Source: Auanema rhodensis (lineage: Eukaryota > Nematoda > Chromadorea > Rhabditida > Rhabditidae). Taken from it: 64,000 nucleotides of DNA. Shown here one piece after another: positions 12,199-24,530 of the stretch; the first letter of the stretch is position 1; each line of letters begins with the position of its first letter. The DNA is taken from contig OZ059899.1 of assembly GCA_964057225.1 (NCBI GenBank), forward strand, positions 9,176,001-9,240,000, written 5' to 3'. The position numbers and the translations under genes are program-made. Under the pieces are notes generated by a model. That model was not told where the DNA came from. It made no database searches and saw only the letters and a program-made list of their open reading frames with translations.

Positions 12199-12734
12199 TA
12201 ATTTTTTTTCATTTCACTTGTCATTCATAAAAATCGAATTTATCTTTTTCAACGATTATTTTTGCAATGTGTCATAAAAATTTCACAGTTTAACAAAACG
12301 TTTTTTAAGAAGTTTTTTTGTTGTCAACATATATATTTTGCTGGAATTCGAAAGCATTTGGGATAGAAATTAGAAAGAAAAGAACTAGTTTTTCCTACTT
12401 TAAAACAAACAATACGAAATAAAATGAAAAAGATTGTTAGATATCCAATTTAAACATATACATTAACTTCGATAAAGAGCCTATTAGATTGAAATTTTAT
12501 GTCTTACAGTTCTCCAACAGAACAGACTGATCCTGATTTTTCTACGATTCCATAAAACTCTCGTTTGATATAAAAAAAAGAGAGGAATAACGTTTTCAGG
12601 ATGTCAAGGATATCGAATCTAGTGATATTGTAGAAAAATGTAATGTCAGCTCCATAGGTTTTCTCCTAATTTCTCTCATCACAATTGTCTTAGTTTTTTT
12701 TCTCATAAGAGTTTCTGAAATCTTAGTTGAACAA

Positions 12735-12807
12735 GGCCGCGTGGCGCAATGGATAACGCGTCCGCCTACTTAGCAGAAGATTGTAGGTTCGAATCCTGCC
12801 GTGGTCG
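12735..12807 (+). tRNA. tRNA-Arg body with anticodon ACT (possible pseudogene)
   Basis: Three changes cluster in the anticodon arm: U29C (mismatch with A41), G36U and G37U. The loop reads CTACTTA, so the anticodon becomes ACT, complementary to the serine codon AGU, on an otherwise intact arginine body that keeps A20, C35 and G73. The A and B boxes and a T7 terminator are intact. It is either a dead copy or a potentially miscoding tRNA. Confidence 0.7.
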
Positions 12808-13345
12808 TAAATTTTTTTCATTTCACTTGTCATTCATAAAAATCGAATTTATTTTTTTCAATGGTTTTTTTTTGCAATGTGTCATAAGAATTACACAGTT
12901 GAACAAAACGTTTTTTAAGAATTTTCTTTGTTGTCAACATATATATTTTCCTGGTATTCGAAAGCATTTGGGATGGAAATTAGAAAGAAAAGAACTAGTT
13001 TTTCCTACTTTAAAACAAACAATAAGAAATAAAATGAAAAAGATTGTTAGATATCCAATTTAAACTTATACATTTACTTCGATAAAGAGCCTATTAGTTT
13101 GAAATTTTATGTCTTACAGTTCTCCAACAGAACAGACTGATCCTGATTTTTCTACGATTACATAAAATTCTCGTTTGATATAAAAAAAGGAGAGGAATAA
13201 CGTTTCCAGGATGTCAAGGATATCGAATCTAGTGATATTGTAGAAAAATGTAATGTCAGCTCCATAGGTTTTCTCCTAATTTCTCTCATCACAATTGTCT
13301 TAGTTTTTTTTTCTCATAAGAGTTTCTGAAATCTTAGTTGAACAA

Positions 13346-13418
13346 GGCCGCGTGGCGCAATGGATAACGCGTCTGCCTACGGAGCAGAAGATTGTAGGTT
13401 CGAATCCTGCCGTGGGCG
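13346..13418 (+). tRNA. tRNA-Arg(ACG), U71G
   Basis: The 3' acceptor strand reads CGTGGGC, giving a G2-G71 mismatch next to the terminal pair. Everything else matches the reference, including anticodon and promoter boxes. Confidence 0.8.
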
Positions 13419-13955
13419 TAAATTTTTTTCATTTCACTTGTCATTCATAAAAATCGAATTTATTTTTTTCAATGATTTTTTTTTGCAATGTGTCATAAGA
13501 ATTACACAGTTGAACAAAACGTTTTTTAAGAATTTTATTTGTTGTCAACATATATATTTTCCTGGAATTCGAAAGCATTTGGGATAGAAATTAGAAAGAA
13601 AGGAACTAGTTTTTCCTACTTTAAAACAAACAATAAGAAATAAAATGAAAAAGATTGTTAGATATCCAATTTAAACATATACATTAACTTCGATAAAGAG
13701 CCTATTAGATTGAAATTTTATGTCTTACAGTTCTCCAACAGAACAGACTTTTCCTGATTTTTCTACGATTACATAAAACTCTCGTTTGATATGAAAAAAG
13801 GAGAGGAATAACGTTTCCAGGATGTCAAGGATATCGAATCTAGTGATATTATAGAAAAATGTAACGTCAGCTCCATAGGTTTTCTCCTAATTTCTCTCAT
13901 CACAATTGTCTTAGTTTTTTTTCTCATAAGAGTTTCTGAAATCTTAGGTGAACAA

Positions 13956-14028
13956 GGTCGCGTGGCGCAATGGATAACGCGTCTGCCTACGAAGCAGAAG
14001 ATTGTAGGTTCGAATCCAGCCGTGGTCG
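13956..14028 (+). tRNA. tRNA-Arg(ACG), C3U, G37A, U63A
   Basis: C3U leaves a U3-G70 wobble, G37A alters the base 3' of the anticodon (loop CTACGAA), and U63A opens the middle of the T stem. Its leader is GGTGAACAA, the kind otherwise usual for short monomers. Confidence 0.75.
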
Positions 14029-14564
14029 TAAATTTTTTTCATTTCACTTGTCATTTACAAAAATCGAATTTATCTTCTTCAACGATTATTTTTGCAATGT
14101 GTCATAAGAATTTCACAGTTGAACAAAACGTTTTTTAAGAAGTTTTTTTGTTGTCAACATATATATTTTGCTGGAATTCGAAAGCATTTGGGATGGAAAT
14201 TAGAAGAAAAAGAACTAGTTTTTCCTACTTTAAAACAAACAATACGAAATAAAATGAAAAAGATTGTTAGATATCCAATTTAAACTTATACATTTACTTC
14301 GATAAAGAGCCTATTAGATTGAAATTTTATGTCTTACAGTTCTCCAACAGAACAGACTGATCCTGATTTTTCTACGATTACATAAAACTCTCGTTTGATA
14401 TAAAAAAAGGAGAGGAATAACGTTTCCAGGATGTCAAGGATATCGAATCTAGTAATATTGTAGAAAAATGTAATGTCAGCTCCACAGGTTTTCTCCTAAT
14501 TTCTCTCATCACAATTGTCTTAGTTTTTTTTCTCATAAGAGTTTCTGAAATCTTAGGTGAACAA

Positions 14565-14637
14565 GGTCGCGTGGCGCAATGGATAACGCGTCTGCCTACG
14601 GAGCAGAAGATTGTAGGTTCGAATCCAGCCGTGGTCG
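14565..14637 (+). tRNA. tRNA-Arg(ACG), C3U and U63A
   Basis: The anticodon arm and both boxes match the reference. The acceptor has a U3-G70 wobble and the T stem an A51-A63 mismatch. The tail has ACAAG in place of ACTAG, so the SpeI site is lost in this monomer. Confidence 0.78.
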
Positions 14638-15173
14638 TAAATTTTTTTCATTTCAATTGTCATTTACAAAAATCGAATTTATCTTTTTCAACGATTATTT
14701 TTGCAATGTGTCATAAGAATTTCACAGTTGAACAAAACGTTTTTTAAGAAGTTTTTTTGTTGTTAACATATATATTTTGCTGGAATTCGAAAGCATTTGG
14801 GATGGAAATTAGAAAAAAAAGAACAAGTTTTTCCTACTTTAAAACAAACAATACGAAATAAAATGAAAAAGATTGTTAGATATCCAATTTAAACTTATAC
14901 ATTTACTTCGATAAAGAGCCTATTAGTTTGAAATTTTATGTCTTACAGTTCTCCAACAGAACAGACTGATCCTGATTTTTCTACGATTACATAAAACTCT
15001 CGTTTGATATAAAAAAAGGAGAGGAATAACGTTTCTAGGATGTCAAGGATATCGAATCTAGTGATATTGTAGAAAAATGTGATGTCAGCTCCATAGGTTT
15101 TCTCCTAATTTCTCTCATCACAATTGTCTTAGTTTTTTTTCTCATAAGAGTTTCGGATATCTTAGGTGAACAA

Positions 15174-15246
15174 GGTCGCGTGGCGCAATAGATAACGCGT
15201 CTGCCTACGGAGCAGAAGATTGTAGGTTCGAATCCAGCCGTGGTCG
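15174..15246 (+). tRNA. tRNA-Arg(ACG), C3U, G18A, U63A (probable pseudogene)
   Basis: The D loop reads AATAGATA: invariant G18 is lost, which removes the G18-U55 tertiary pair and damages the A box end. The U3-G70 wobble and A51-A63 mismatch are also present. The upstream leader carries TTTCGGATATC in place of TTTCTGAAATC, a mark of this lineage. Confidence 0.62.
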
Positions 15247-16193
15247 TAAATTTTTTTCATTTCACTTGTCATTTACAAAAATCGAATTTATCTTCTTCAA
15301 CGATTATTTTTGCAATGTGTCATAAGAATTTCACAGTTGAACAAAACGTTTTTTAAGAAGTTTTTTTGTTGTCAACATATATATTTTCCTGGAATTCGAA
15401 AGCATTTGGGATGGAAATTAGAAAGACAAGAACTAGTTTTTCCTACTTTAAAACAAACAATACGAAATAAAATGAAAAAGATTGTTAGATATCCAATTTA
15501 AACATATACATTAACTTCGATAAAGAGCCTATTAGATCGAAATTTTATGTCTTACAGTTCTCCAACAGAACAGACTGATCCTGATTTTTCTACGATTACA
15601 TAAAACTCTCGTTTGATATAAAAAAGGAGAGGAATAACGTTTCCAGGATGTCAAGGATATCGAATCTAGTGATATTGTAGAAAAATGTAATGTCAGCTCC
15701 ATAGGTTTTCTCCTAATTTCTCTCATCACAATTGTCTTAGTTTTTTTTTCTCATAAGAGTTTCTGAAATCTTAGTTGAACAAGGCTGTATATAATTTCCT
15801 GGAATTCGAAAGCATTTGGGATGGAATTTAGAAAGAAAGGAACTAGTTTTTCCTACTTTAAAACAAACAATAAGAAATAAAATGAAAAAGATTGTTAGAT
15901 ATCCAATTTAAACTTATACATTTACTTCGATAAAGAGCCTATTAGTTTGAAATTTTATGTCTTACAGTTCTCCAACAGAACAGACTGATCCTGATTTTTC
16001 TACGATCACATAAAACTCTCGTTTGATATAAAAAAAGGAGAGGAATAACGTTTTCAGGATGTCAAGGATATCGAATCTAGTGATATTGTAAAAAAATGTA
16101 ATGTCAGCTCCATAGGTTTTCTCCTAATTTCTCTCATCACAATTGTCTTAGTTTTTTTTTCTCATAAGAGTTTCTGAAATCTTAGTTGAACAA

Positions 16194-16266
16194 GGCCGCG
16201 TGGCGCAATGGATAACGCGTCTGCCTACGGAGCAGAAGATTGTAGGTTCGAATCCTGCCGTGGTCG
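16194..16266 (+). tRNA. tRNA-Arg(ACG), intact
   Basis: The sequence equals the reference; the locus is the counterpart of 11515 at +4,679 bp and also has a T5 terminator. Confidence 0.95.
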
Positions 16267-16804
16267 TAAATTTTTCTCATTTCACTTGTCATTCATAAAA
16301 ATCGAATTTATTTTTTTCAATGATTTTTTTTTGCAATGTGTCATAAGAATTACACAGTTGAACAAAACGTTTTTTAAGAATTTTCTTTGTTGTCAACATA
16401 TATATTTTCCTGGAATTCGAAAGCATTTGGGATGGAAATTAGAAAGAAAAGAACTAGTTTTTCCTACTTTAAAACAAACAATAAGAAATAAAATGAAAAA
16501 GATTGTTAGATATCCAATTTAAACTTATACATTTAGTTCGATAAAGAGCCTATTAGTTTGAAATTTTATGTCTTACAGTTCTCCAACAGAACAGACTGAT
16601 CCTGATTTTTCTACGATTACATAAAATTCTCGTTTGATATAAAAAAAGGAGAGGAATAACGTTTCCAGGATGTCAAGGATATCGAATCTAGTGATATTGT
16701 AGAAAAATGTAATGTCAGCTGCATAGGTTTTCTCCTAATTTCTCTCATCACAATAGTCTTAGTTTTTTTTTCTCATAAGAGTTTCTGAAATCTTAGTTGA
16801 ACAA

Positions 16805-16877
16805 GGCAGCGTGGCGCAATGGATAACGCGTCTGCCTACGGAGCAGAAGATTGTAGGTTCGAATCCTGCCGTGGTCG
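16805..16877 (+). tRNA. tRNA-Arg(ACG), C4A
   Basis: Counterpart of 12126 with the single A4-G69 mismatch. Its terminator reads TAAA-T7, so it differs from the TAA-T8 of 12126 by one base. Confidence 0.82.
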
Positions 16878-17413
16878 TAAATTTTTTTCATTTCACTTGT
16901 CATTCATAAAAATCGAATTTATCTTTTTCAACGATTATTTTTGCAATGTGTCATAAAAATTTCACAGTTTAACAAAACGTTTTTTAAGAAGTTTTTTTGT
17001 TGTCAACATATATATTTTGCTGGAATTCGAAAGCATTTGGGATAGAAATTAGAAAGAAAAGAACTAGTTTTTCCTACTTTAAAACAAACAATACGAAATA
17101 AAATGAAAAAGATTGTTAGATATCCAATTTAAACATATACATTAACTTCGATAAAGAGCCTATTAGATTGAAATTTTATGTCTTACAGTTCTCCAACAGA
17201 ACAGACTGATCCTGATTTTTCTACGATTCCATAAAACTCTCGTTTGATATAAAAAAAAGAGAGGAATAACGTTTTCAGGATGTCAAGGATATCGAATCTA
17301 GTGATATTGTAGAAAAATGTAATGTCAGCTCCATAGGTTTTCTCCTAATTTCTCTCATCACAATTGTCTTAGTTTTTTTTCTCATAAGAGTTTCTGAAAT
17401 CTTAGTTGAACAA

Positions 17414-17486
17414 GGCCGCGTGGCGCAATGGATAACGCGTCCGCCTACTTAGCAGAAGATTGTAGGTTCGAATCCTGCCGTGGTCG
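17414..17486 (+). tRNA. tRNA-Arg body with anticodon ACT (possible pseudogene)
   Basis: It carries the same U29C, G36U and G37U changes as 12735, at an offset of 4,679 bp. Its tail also has the private GGTATTCG variant that destroys the EcoRI site of the monomer. Confidence 0.7.
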
Positions 17487-18024
17487 TAAATTTTTTTCAT
17501 TTCACTTGTCATTCATAAAAATCGAATTTATTTTTTTCAATGGTTTTTTTTTGCAATGTGTCATAAGAATTACACAGTTGAACAAAACGTTTTTTAAGAA
17601 TTTTCTTTGTTGTCAACATATATATTTTCCTGGTATTCGAAAGCATTTGGGATGGAAATTAGAAAGAAAAGAACTAGTTTTTCCTACTTTAAAACAAACA
17701 ATAAGAAATAAAATGAAAAAGATTGTTAGATATCCAATTTAAACTTATACATTTACTTCGATAAAGAGCCTATTAGTTTGAAATTTTATGTCTTACAGTT
17801 CTCCAACAGAACAGACTGATCCTGATTTTTCTACGATTACATAAAATTCTCGTTTGATATAAAAAAAGGAGAGGAATAACGTTTCCAGGATGTCAAGGAT
17901 ATCGAATCTAGTGATATTGTAGAAAAATGTAATGTCAGCTCCATAGGTTTTCTCCTAATTTCTCTCATCACAATTGTCTTAGTTTTTTTTTCTCATAAGA
18001 GTTTCTGAAATCTTAGTTGAACAA

Positions 18025-18097
18025 GGCCGCGTGGCGCAATGGATAACGCGTCTGCCTACGGAGCAGAAGATTGTAGGTTCGAATCCTGCCGTGGGCG
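18025..18097 (+). tRNA. tRNA-Arg(ACG), U71G
   Basis: Counterpart of 13346 with the G2-G71 mismatch. Its tail has ATTTTATTTGTTGTC, also seen at the other U71G loci. Confidence 0.8.
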
Positions 18098-18634
18098 TAA
18101 ATTTTTTTCATTTCACTTGTCATTCATAAAAATCGAATTTATTTTTTTCAATGATTTTTTTTTGCAATGTGTCATAAGAATTACACAGTTGAACAAAACG
18201 TTTTTTAAGAATTTTATTTGTTGTCAACATATATATTTTCCTGGAATTCGAAAGCATTTGGGATAGAAATTAGAAAGAAAGGAACTAGTTTTTCCTACTT
18301 TAAAACAAACAATAAGAAATAAAATGAAAAAGATTGTTAGATATCCAATTTAAACATATACATTAACTTCGATAAAGAGCCTATTAGATTGAAATTTTAT
18401 GTCTTACAGTTCTCCAACAGAACAGACTTTTCCTGATTTTTCTACGATTACATAAAACTCTCGTTTGATATGAAAAAAGGAGAGGAATAACGTTTCCAGG
18501 ATGTCAAGGATATCGAATCTAGTGATATTATAGAAAAATGTAACGTCAGCTCCATAGGTTTTCTCCTAATTTCTCTCATCACAATTGTCTTAGTTTTTTT
18601 TCTCATAAGAGTTTCTGAAATCTTAGGTGAACAA

Positions 18635-18707
18635 GGTCGCGTGGCGCAATGGATAACGCGTCTGCCTACGAAGCAGAAGATTGTAGGTTCGAATCCAGCC
18701 GTGGTCG
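18635..18707 (+). tRNA. tRNA-Arg(ACG), C3U, G37A, U63A, in a fused monomer
   Basis: The tRNA is of the 13956 type, but the monomer body downstream belongs to the 14565 type. The exchange point therefore lies between about 18708 and 18885. Confidence 0.75.
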
Positions 18708-19243
18708 TAAATTTTTTTCATTTCACTTGTCATTTACAAAAATCGAATTTATCTTCTTCAACGATTATTTTTGCAATGTGTCATAAGAATTTCACAGTTG
18801 AACAAAACGTTTTTTAAGAAGTTTTTTTGTTGTCAACATATATATTTTGCTGGAATTCGAAAGCATTTGGGATGGAAATTAGAAAAAAAAGAACAAGTTT
18901 TTCCTACTTTAAAACAAACAATACGAAATAAAATGAAAAAGATTGTTAGATATCCAATTTAAACTTATACATTTACTTCGATAAAGAGCCTATTAGTTTG
19001 AAATTTTATGTCTTACAGTTCTCCAACAGAACAGACTGATCCTGATTTTTCTACGATTACATAAAACTCTCGTTTGATATAAAAAAAGGAGAGGAATAAC
19101 GTTTCTAGGATGTCAAGGATATCGAATCTAGTGATATTGTAGAAAAATGTGATGTCAGCTCCATAGGTTTTCTCCTAATTTCTCTCATCACAATTGTCTT
19201 AGTTTTTTTTCTCATAAGAGTTTCGGATATCTTAGGTGAACAA

Positions 19244-19316
19244 GGTCGCGTGGCGCAATAGATAACGCGTCTGCCTACGGAGCAGAAGATTGTAGGTTCG
19301 AATCCAGCCGTGGTCG
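19244..19316 (+). tRNA. tRNA-Arg(ACG), C3U, G18A, U63A (probable pseudogene)
   Basis: Same as 15174, 4,070 bp away: D loop AATAGATA, U3-G70 wobble and a mismatched T stem. It lies next to the only short monomer of this repeat copy. Confidence 0.62.
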
Positions 19317-20263
19317 TAAATTTTTTTCATTTCACTTGTCATTTACAAAAATCGAATTTATCTTCTTCAACGATTATTTTTGCAATGTGTCATAAGAATT
19401 TCACAGTTGAACAAAACGTTTTTTAAGAAGTTTTTTTGTTGTCAACATATATATTTTCCTGGAATTCGAAAGCATTTGGGATGGAAATTAGAAAGACAAG
19501 AACTAGTTTTTCCTACTTTAAAACAAACAATACGAAATAAAATGAAAAAGATTGTTAGATATCCAATTTAAACATATACATTAACTTCGATAAAGAGCCT
19601 ATTAGATCGAAATTTTATGTCTTACAGTTCTCCAACAGAACAGACTGATCCTGATTTTTCTACGATTACATAAAACTCTCGTTTGATATAAAAAAGGAGA
19701 GGAATAACGTTTCCAGGATGTCAAGGATATCGAATCTAGTGATATTGTAGAAAAATGTAATGTCAGCTCCATAGGTTTTCTCCTAATTTCTCTCATCACA
19801 ATTGTCTTAGTTTTTTTTTCTCATAAGAGTTTCTGAAATCTTAGTTGAACAAGGCTGTATATAATTTCCTGGAATTCGAAAGCATTTGGGATGGAATTTA
19901 GAAAGAAAGGAACTAGTTTTTCCTACTTTAAAACAAACAATAAGAAATAAAATGAAAAAGATTGTTAGATATCCAATTTAAACTTATACATTTACTTCGA
20001 TAAAGAGCCTATTAGTTTGAAATTTTATGTCTTACAGTTCTCCAACAGAACAGACTGATCCTGATTTTTCTACGATCACATAAAACTCTCGTTTGATATA
20101 AAAAAAGGAGAGGAATAACGTTTTCAGGATGTCAAGGATATCGAATCTAGTGATATTGTAAAAAAATGTAATGTCAGCTCCATAGGTTTTCTCCTAATTT
20201 CTCTCATCACAATTGTCTTAGTTTTTTTTTCTCATAAGAGTTTCTGAAATCTTAGTTGAACAA

Positions 20264-20336
20264 GGCCGCGTGGCGCAATGGATAACGCGTCTGCCTACGG
20301 AGCAGAAGATTGTAGGTTCGAATCCTGCCGTGGTCG
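20264..20336 (+). tRNA. tRNA-Arg(ACG), intact
   Basis: It is identical to the reference and has a T5 terminator. It is the intact slot of higher-order copy 3. Confidence 0.95.
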
Positions 20337-20874
20337 TAAATTTTTCTCATTTCACTTGTCATTCATAAAAATCGAATTTATTTTTTTCAATGATTTTTTT
20401 TTGCAATGTGTCATAAGAATTACACAGTTGAACAAAACGTTTTTTAAGAATTTTCTTTGTTGTCAACATATATATTTTCCTGGAATTCGAAAGCATTTGG
20501 GATGGAAATTAGAAAGAAAAGAACTAGTTTTTCCTACTTTAAAACAAACAATAAGAAATAAAATGAAAAAGATTGTTAGATATCCAATTTAAACTTATAC
20601 ATTTAGTTCGATAAAGAGCCTATTAGTTTGAAATTTTATGTCTTACAGTTCTCCAACAGAACAGACTGATCCTGATTTTTCTACGATTACATAAAATTCT
20701 CGTTTGATATAAAAAAAGGAGAGGAATAACGTTTCCAGGATGTCAAGGATATCGAATCTAGTGATATTGTAGAAAAATGTAATGTCAGCTGCATAGGTTT
20801 TCTCCTAATTTCTCTCATCACAATAGTCTTAGTTTTTTTTTCTCATAAGAGTTTCTGAAATCTTAGTTGAACAA

Positions 20875-20947
20875 GGCAGCGTGGCGCAATGGATAACGCG
20901 TCTGCCTACGGAGCAGAAGATTGTAGGTTCGAATCCTGCCGTGGTCG
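20875..20947 (+). tRNA. tRNA-Arg(ACG), C4A
   Basis: Single acceptor mismatch A4-G69, with a TAAA-T7 terminator as at 16805. Upstream, CAATAGTCTTAG replaces CAATTGTCTTAG, a mark of this slot. Confidence 0.82.
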
Positions 20948-21483
20948 TAAATTTTTTTCATTTCACTTGTCATTCATAAAAATCGAATTTATCTTTTTCA
21001 ACGATTATTTTTGCAATGTGTCATAAAAATTTCACAGTTTAACAAAACGTTTTTTAAGAAGTTTTTTTGTTGTCAACATATATATTTTGCTGGAATTCGA
21101 AAGCATTTGGGATAGAAATTAGAAAGAAAAGAACTAGTTTTTCCTACTTTAAAACAAACAATACGAAATAAAATGAAAAAGATTGTTAGATATCCAATTT
21201 AAACATATACATTAACTTCGATAAAGAGCCTATTAGATTGAAATTTTATGTCTTACAGTTCTCCAACAGAACAGACTGATCCTGATTTTTCTACGATTCC
21301 ATAAAACTCTCGTTTGATATAAAAAAAAGAGAGGAATAACGTTTTCAGGATGTCAAGGATATCGAATCTAGTGATATTGTAGAAAAATGTAATGTCAGCT
21401 CCATAGGTTTTCTCCTAATTTCTCTCATCACAATTGTCTTAGTTTTTTTTCTCATAAGAGTTTCTGAAATCTTAGTTGAACAA

Positions 21484-21556
21484 GGCCGCGTGGCGCAATG
21501 GATAACGCGTCCGCCTACTTAGCAGAAGATTGTAGGTTCGAATCCTGCCGTGGTCG
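21484..21556 (+). tRNA. tRNA-Arg body with anticodon ACT (possible pseudogene)
   Basis: Third occurrence of the U29C/G36U/G37U anticodon arm with unchanged promoter boxes. Confidence 0.7.
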
Positions 21557-22094
21557 TAAATTTTTTTCATTTCACTTGTCATTCATAAAAATCGAATTTA
21601 TTTTTTTCAATGGTTTTTTTTTGCAATGTGTCATAAGAATTACACAGTTGAACAAAACGTTTTTTAAGAATTTTCTTTGTTGTCAACATATATATTTTCC
21701 TGGTATTCGAAAGCATTTGGGATGGAAATTAGAAAGAAAAGAACTAGTTTTTCCTACTTTAAAACAAACAATAAGAAATAAAATGAAAAAGATTGTTAGA
21801 TATCCAATTTAAACTTATACATTTACTTCGATAAAGAGCCTATTAGTTTGAAATTTTATGTCTTACAGTTCTCCAACAGAACAGACTGATCCTGATTTTT
21901 CTACGATTACATAAAATTCTCGTTTGATATAAAAAAAGGAGAGGAATAACGTTTCCAGGATGTCAAGGATATCGAATCTAGTGATATTGTAGAAAAATGT
22001 AATGTCAGCTCCATAGGTTTTCTCCTAATTTCTCTCATCACAATTGTCTTAGTTTTTTTTTCTCATAAGAGTTTCTGAAATCTTAGTTGAACAA

Positions 22095-22167
22095 GGCCGC
22101 GTGGCGCAATGGATAACGCGTCTGCCTACGGAGCAGAAGATTGTAGGTTCGAATCCTGCCGTGGGCG
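22095..22167 (+). tRNA. tRNA-Arg(ACG), U71G
   Basis: G2-G71 mismatch only; the remaining 72 nt equal the reference. Confidence 0.8.
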
Positions 22168-22704
22168 TAAATTTTTTTCATTTCACTTGTCATTCATAAA
22201 AATCGAATTTATTTTTTTCAATGATTTTTTTTTGCAATGTGTCATAAGAATTACACAGTTGAACAAAACGTTTTTTAAGAATTTTATTTGTTGTCAACAT
22301 ATATATTTTCCTGGAATTCGAAAGCATTTGGGATAGAAATTAGAAAGAAAGGAACTAGTTTTTCCTACTTTAAAACAAACAATAAGAAATAAAATGAAAA
22401 AGATTGTTAGATATCCAATTTAAACATATACATTAACTTCGATAAAGAGCCTATTAGATTGAAATTTTATGTCTTACAGTTCTCCAACAGAACAGACTTT
22501 TCCTGATTTTTCTACGATTACATAAAACTCTCGTTTGATATGAAAAAAGGAGAGGAATAACGTTTCCAGGATGTCAAGGATATCGAATCTAGTGATATTA
22601 TAGAAAAATGTAACGTCAGCTCCATAGGTTTTCTCCTAATTTCTCTCATCACAATTGTCTTAGTTTTTTTTCTCATAAGAGTTTCTGAAATCTTAGGTGA
22701 ACAA

Positions 22705-22777
22705 GGTCGCGTGGCGCAATGGATAACGCGTCTGCCTACGAAGCAGAAGATTGTAGGTTCGAATCCAGCCGTGGTCG
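22705..22777 (+). tRNA. tRNA-Arg(ACG), C3U, G37A, U63A
   Basis: Same tRNA as 13956, but its tail has an A8 run before GAACTAG. This tail variant recurs only at the 35531 locus and helps align the two large blocks. Confidence 0.75.
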
Positions 22778-23313
22778 TAAATTTTTTTCATTTCACTTGT
22801 CATTTACAAAAATCGAATTTATCTTCTTCAACGATTATTTTTGCAATGTGTCATAAGAATTTCACAGTTGAACAAAACGTTTTTTAAGAAGTTTTTTTGT
22901 TGTCAACATATATATTTTGCTGGAATTCGAAAGCATTTGGGATGGAAATTAGAAAAAAAAGAACTAGTTTTTCCTACTTTAAAACAAACAATACGAAATA
23001 AAATGAAAAAGATTGTTAGATATCCAATTTAAACTTATACATTTACTTCGATAAAGAGCCTATTAGATTGAAATTTTATGTCTTACAGTTCTCCAACAGA
23101 ACAGACTGATCCTGATTTTTCTACGATTACATAAAACTCTCGTTTGATATAAAAAAAGGAGAGGAATAACGTTTCCAGGATGTCAAGGATATCGAATCTA
23201 GTGATATTGTAGAAAAATGTAATGTCAGCTCCACAGGTTTTCTCCTAATTTCTCTCATCACAATTGTCTTAGTTTTTTTTCTCATAAGAGTTTCTGAAAT
23301 CTTAGGTGAACAA

Positions 23314-23386
23314 GGTCGCGTGGCGCAATGGATAACGCGTCTGCCTACGGAGCAGAAGATTGTAGGTTCGAATCCAGCTGTGGTCG
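23314..23386 (+). tRNA. tRNA-Arg(ACG), C3U, U63A, C66U
   Basis: Beyond the C3U/U63A lineage changes, C66U converts the 7-66 pair to a G-U wobble. The acceptor stem then has four wobble pairs (2-71, 3-70, 5-68, 7-66). Confidence 0.72.
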
Positions 23387-23922
23387 TAAATTTTTTTCAT
23401 TTCAATTGTCATTTACAAAAATCGAATTTATCTTTTTCAACGATTATTTTTGCAATGTGTCATAAGAATTTCACAGTTGAACAAAACGTTTTTTAAGAAG
23501 TTTTTTTGTTGTTAACATATATATTTTGCTGGAATTCGAAAGCATTTGGGATGGAAATTAGAAAAAAAAGAACAAGTTTTTCCTACTTTAAAACAAACAA
23601 TACGAAATAAAATGAAAAAGATTGTTAGATATCCAATTTAAACTTATACATTTACTTCGATAAAGAGCCTATTAGTTTGAAATTTTATGTCTTACAGTTC
23701 TCCAACAGAAAAGACTGATCCTGATTTTTCTACGATTACATAAAACTCTCGTTTGATATAAAAAAAGGAGAGGAATAACGTTTCTAGGATGTCAAGGATA
23801 TCGAATCTAGTGATATTGTAGAAAAATGTGATGTCAGCTCCATAGGTTTTCTCCTAATTTCTCTCATCACAATTGTCTTAGTTTTTTTTCTCATAAGAGT
23901 TTCGGATATCTTAGGTGAACAA

Positions 23923-23995
23923 GGTCGCGTGGCGCAATAGATAACGCGTCTGCCTACGGAGCAGAAGATTGTAGGTTCGAATCCAGCCGTGGTCG
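23923..23995 (+). tRNA. tRNA-Arg(ACG), C3U, G18A, U63A (probable pseudogene)
   Basis: The tRNA equals 15174, but the terminator is T6 and the tail diverges afterwards (TTGCTGG and AATTTAGAAAG instead of TTCCTGG and AAATTAGAAAG). Confidence 0.62.
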
Positions 23996-24530
23996 TAAAT
24001 TTTTTCATTTCACTTGTCATTTACAAAAATCGAATTTATCTTCTTCAACGATTATTTTTGCAATGTGTCATAAGAATTTCACAGTTGAACAAAACGTTTT
24101 TTAAGAAGTTTTTTTGTTGTCAACATATATATTTTGCTGGAATTCGAAAGCATTTGGGATGGAATTTAGAAAGAAAAGAACTAGTTTTTCCTACTTTAAA
24201 ACAAACAATAAGAAATAAAATGAAAAAGATTGTTAGATATCCAATTTAAACTTATACATTTACTTCGATAAAGAGCCTATTAGATTGAAATTTTATGTCT
24301 TACAGTTCTCCAACAGAACAGACTGATCCTGATTTTTCTACGATTACATAAAACTCTCGTTTGATATAAAAAAAGGAGAGGAATAACGTTTCCAGGATGT
24401 CAAGGATATCGAATCTAGTGATATTGTAAAAAAATGTAATGTCAGCTCCACAGGTTTTCTCCTAATTTCTCTCATCACAATTGTCTTAGTTTTTTTTCTC
24501 ATAAGAGTTTCTGAAATCTTAGGTGAACAA

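Larger units (their letters stand above)
10495..15173 (+). repeat. 4.68-kb higher-order repeat, copy 1
   Basis: Seven long monomers and one short monomer form a 4,679-bp unit. The tRNA slots in order are: first slot, short monomer, intact (11515), C4A (12126), ACT anticodon (12735), U71G (13346), C3U+G37A (13956), C3U (14565). The first slot here holds a C4A+U63A tRNA at 10495; in the other copies it holds a G18A tRNA. Each slot keeps its private mutations in the later copies at constant offsets, which is the mark of a higher-order repeat. Confidence 0.9.
15174..19243 (+). repeat. 4.68-kb higher-order repeat, copy 2, lacking one monomer
   Basis: Only 4,070 bp long, 609 bp shorter than copy 1. 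The slots are G18A (15174), short, intact, C4A, ACT, U71G and C3U+G37A (18635). The 18635 monomer joins the tRNA of the 13956 type to the tail of the 14565 type (AAAAAAAAGAACAAG, then TTTCTAGG and TGTGATGTC). This is what a one-monomer deletion by unequal crossover would leave. Confidence 0.9.
19244..23922 (+). repeat. 4.68-kb higher-order repeat, copy 3
   Basis: Full length (4,679 bp) with slots G18A, short, intact, C4A, ACT, U71G, C3U+G37A and C3U. It differs from copy 1 in its last two monomers: AAAAAAAAGAACTAG after the 22705 tRNA, and a C66U tRNA at 23314. The G18A monomer at 23923 then opens the next block. Confidence 0.9.

Noticed and set aside
13956-15246. G3-U70 alanine identity pair in the C3U lineage
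   Set aside because: The mutation gives U3-G70, the reverse orientation of the alanine determinant G3-U70, so there is no reason to predict alanine charging.
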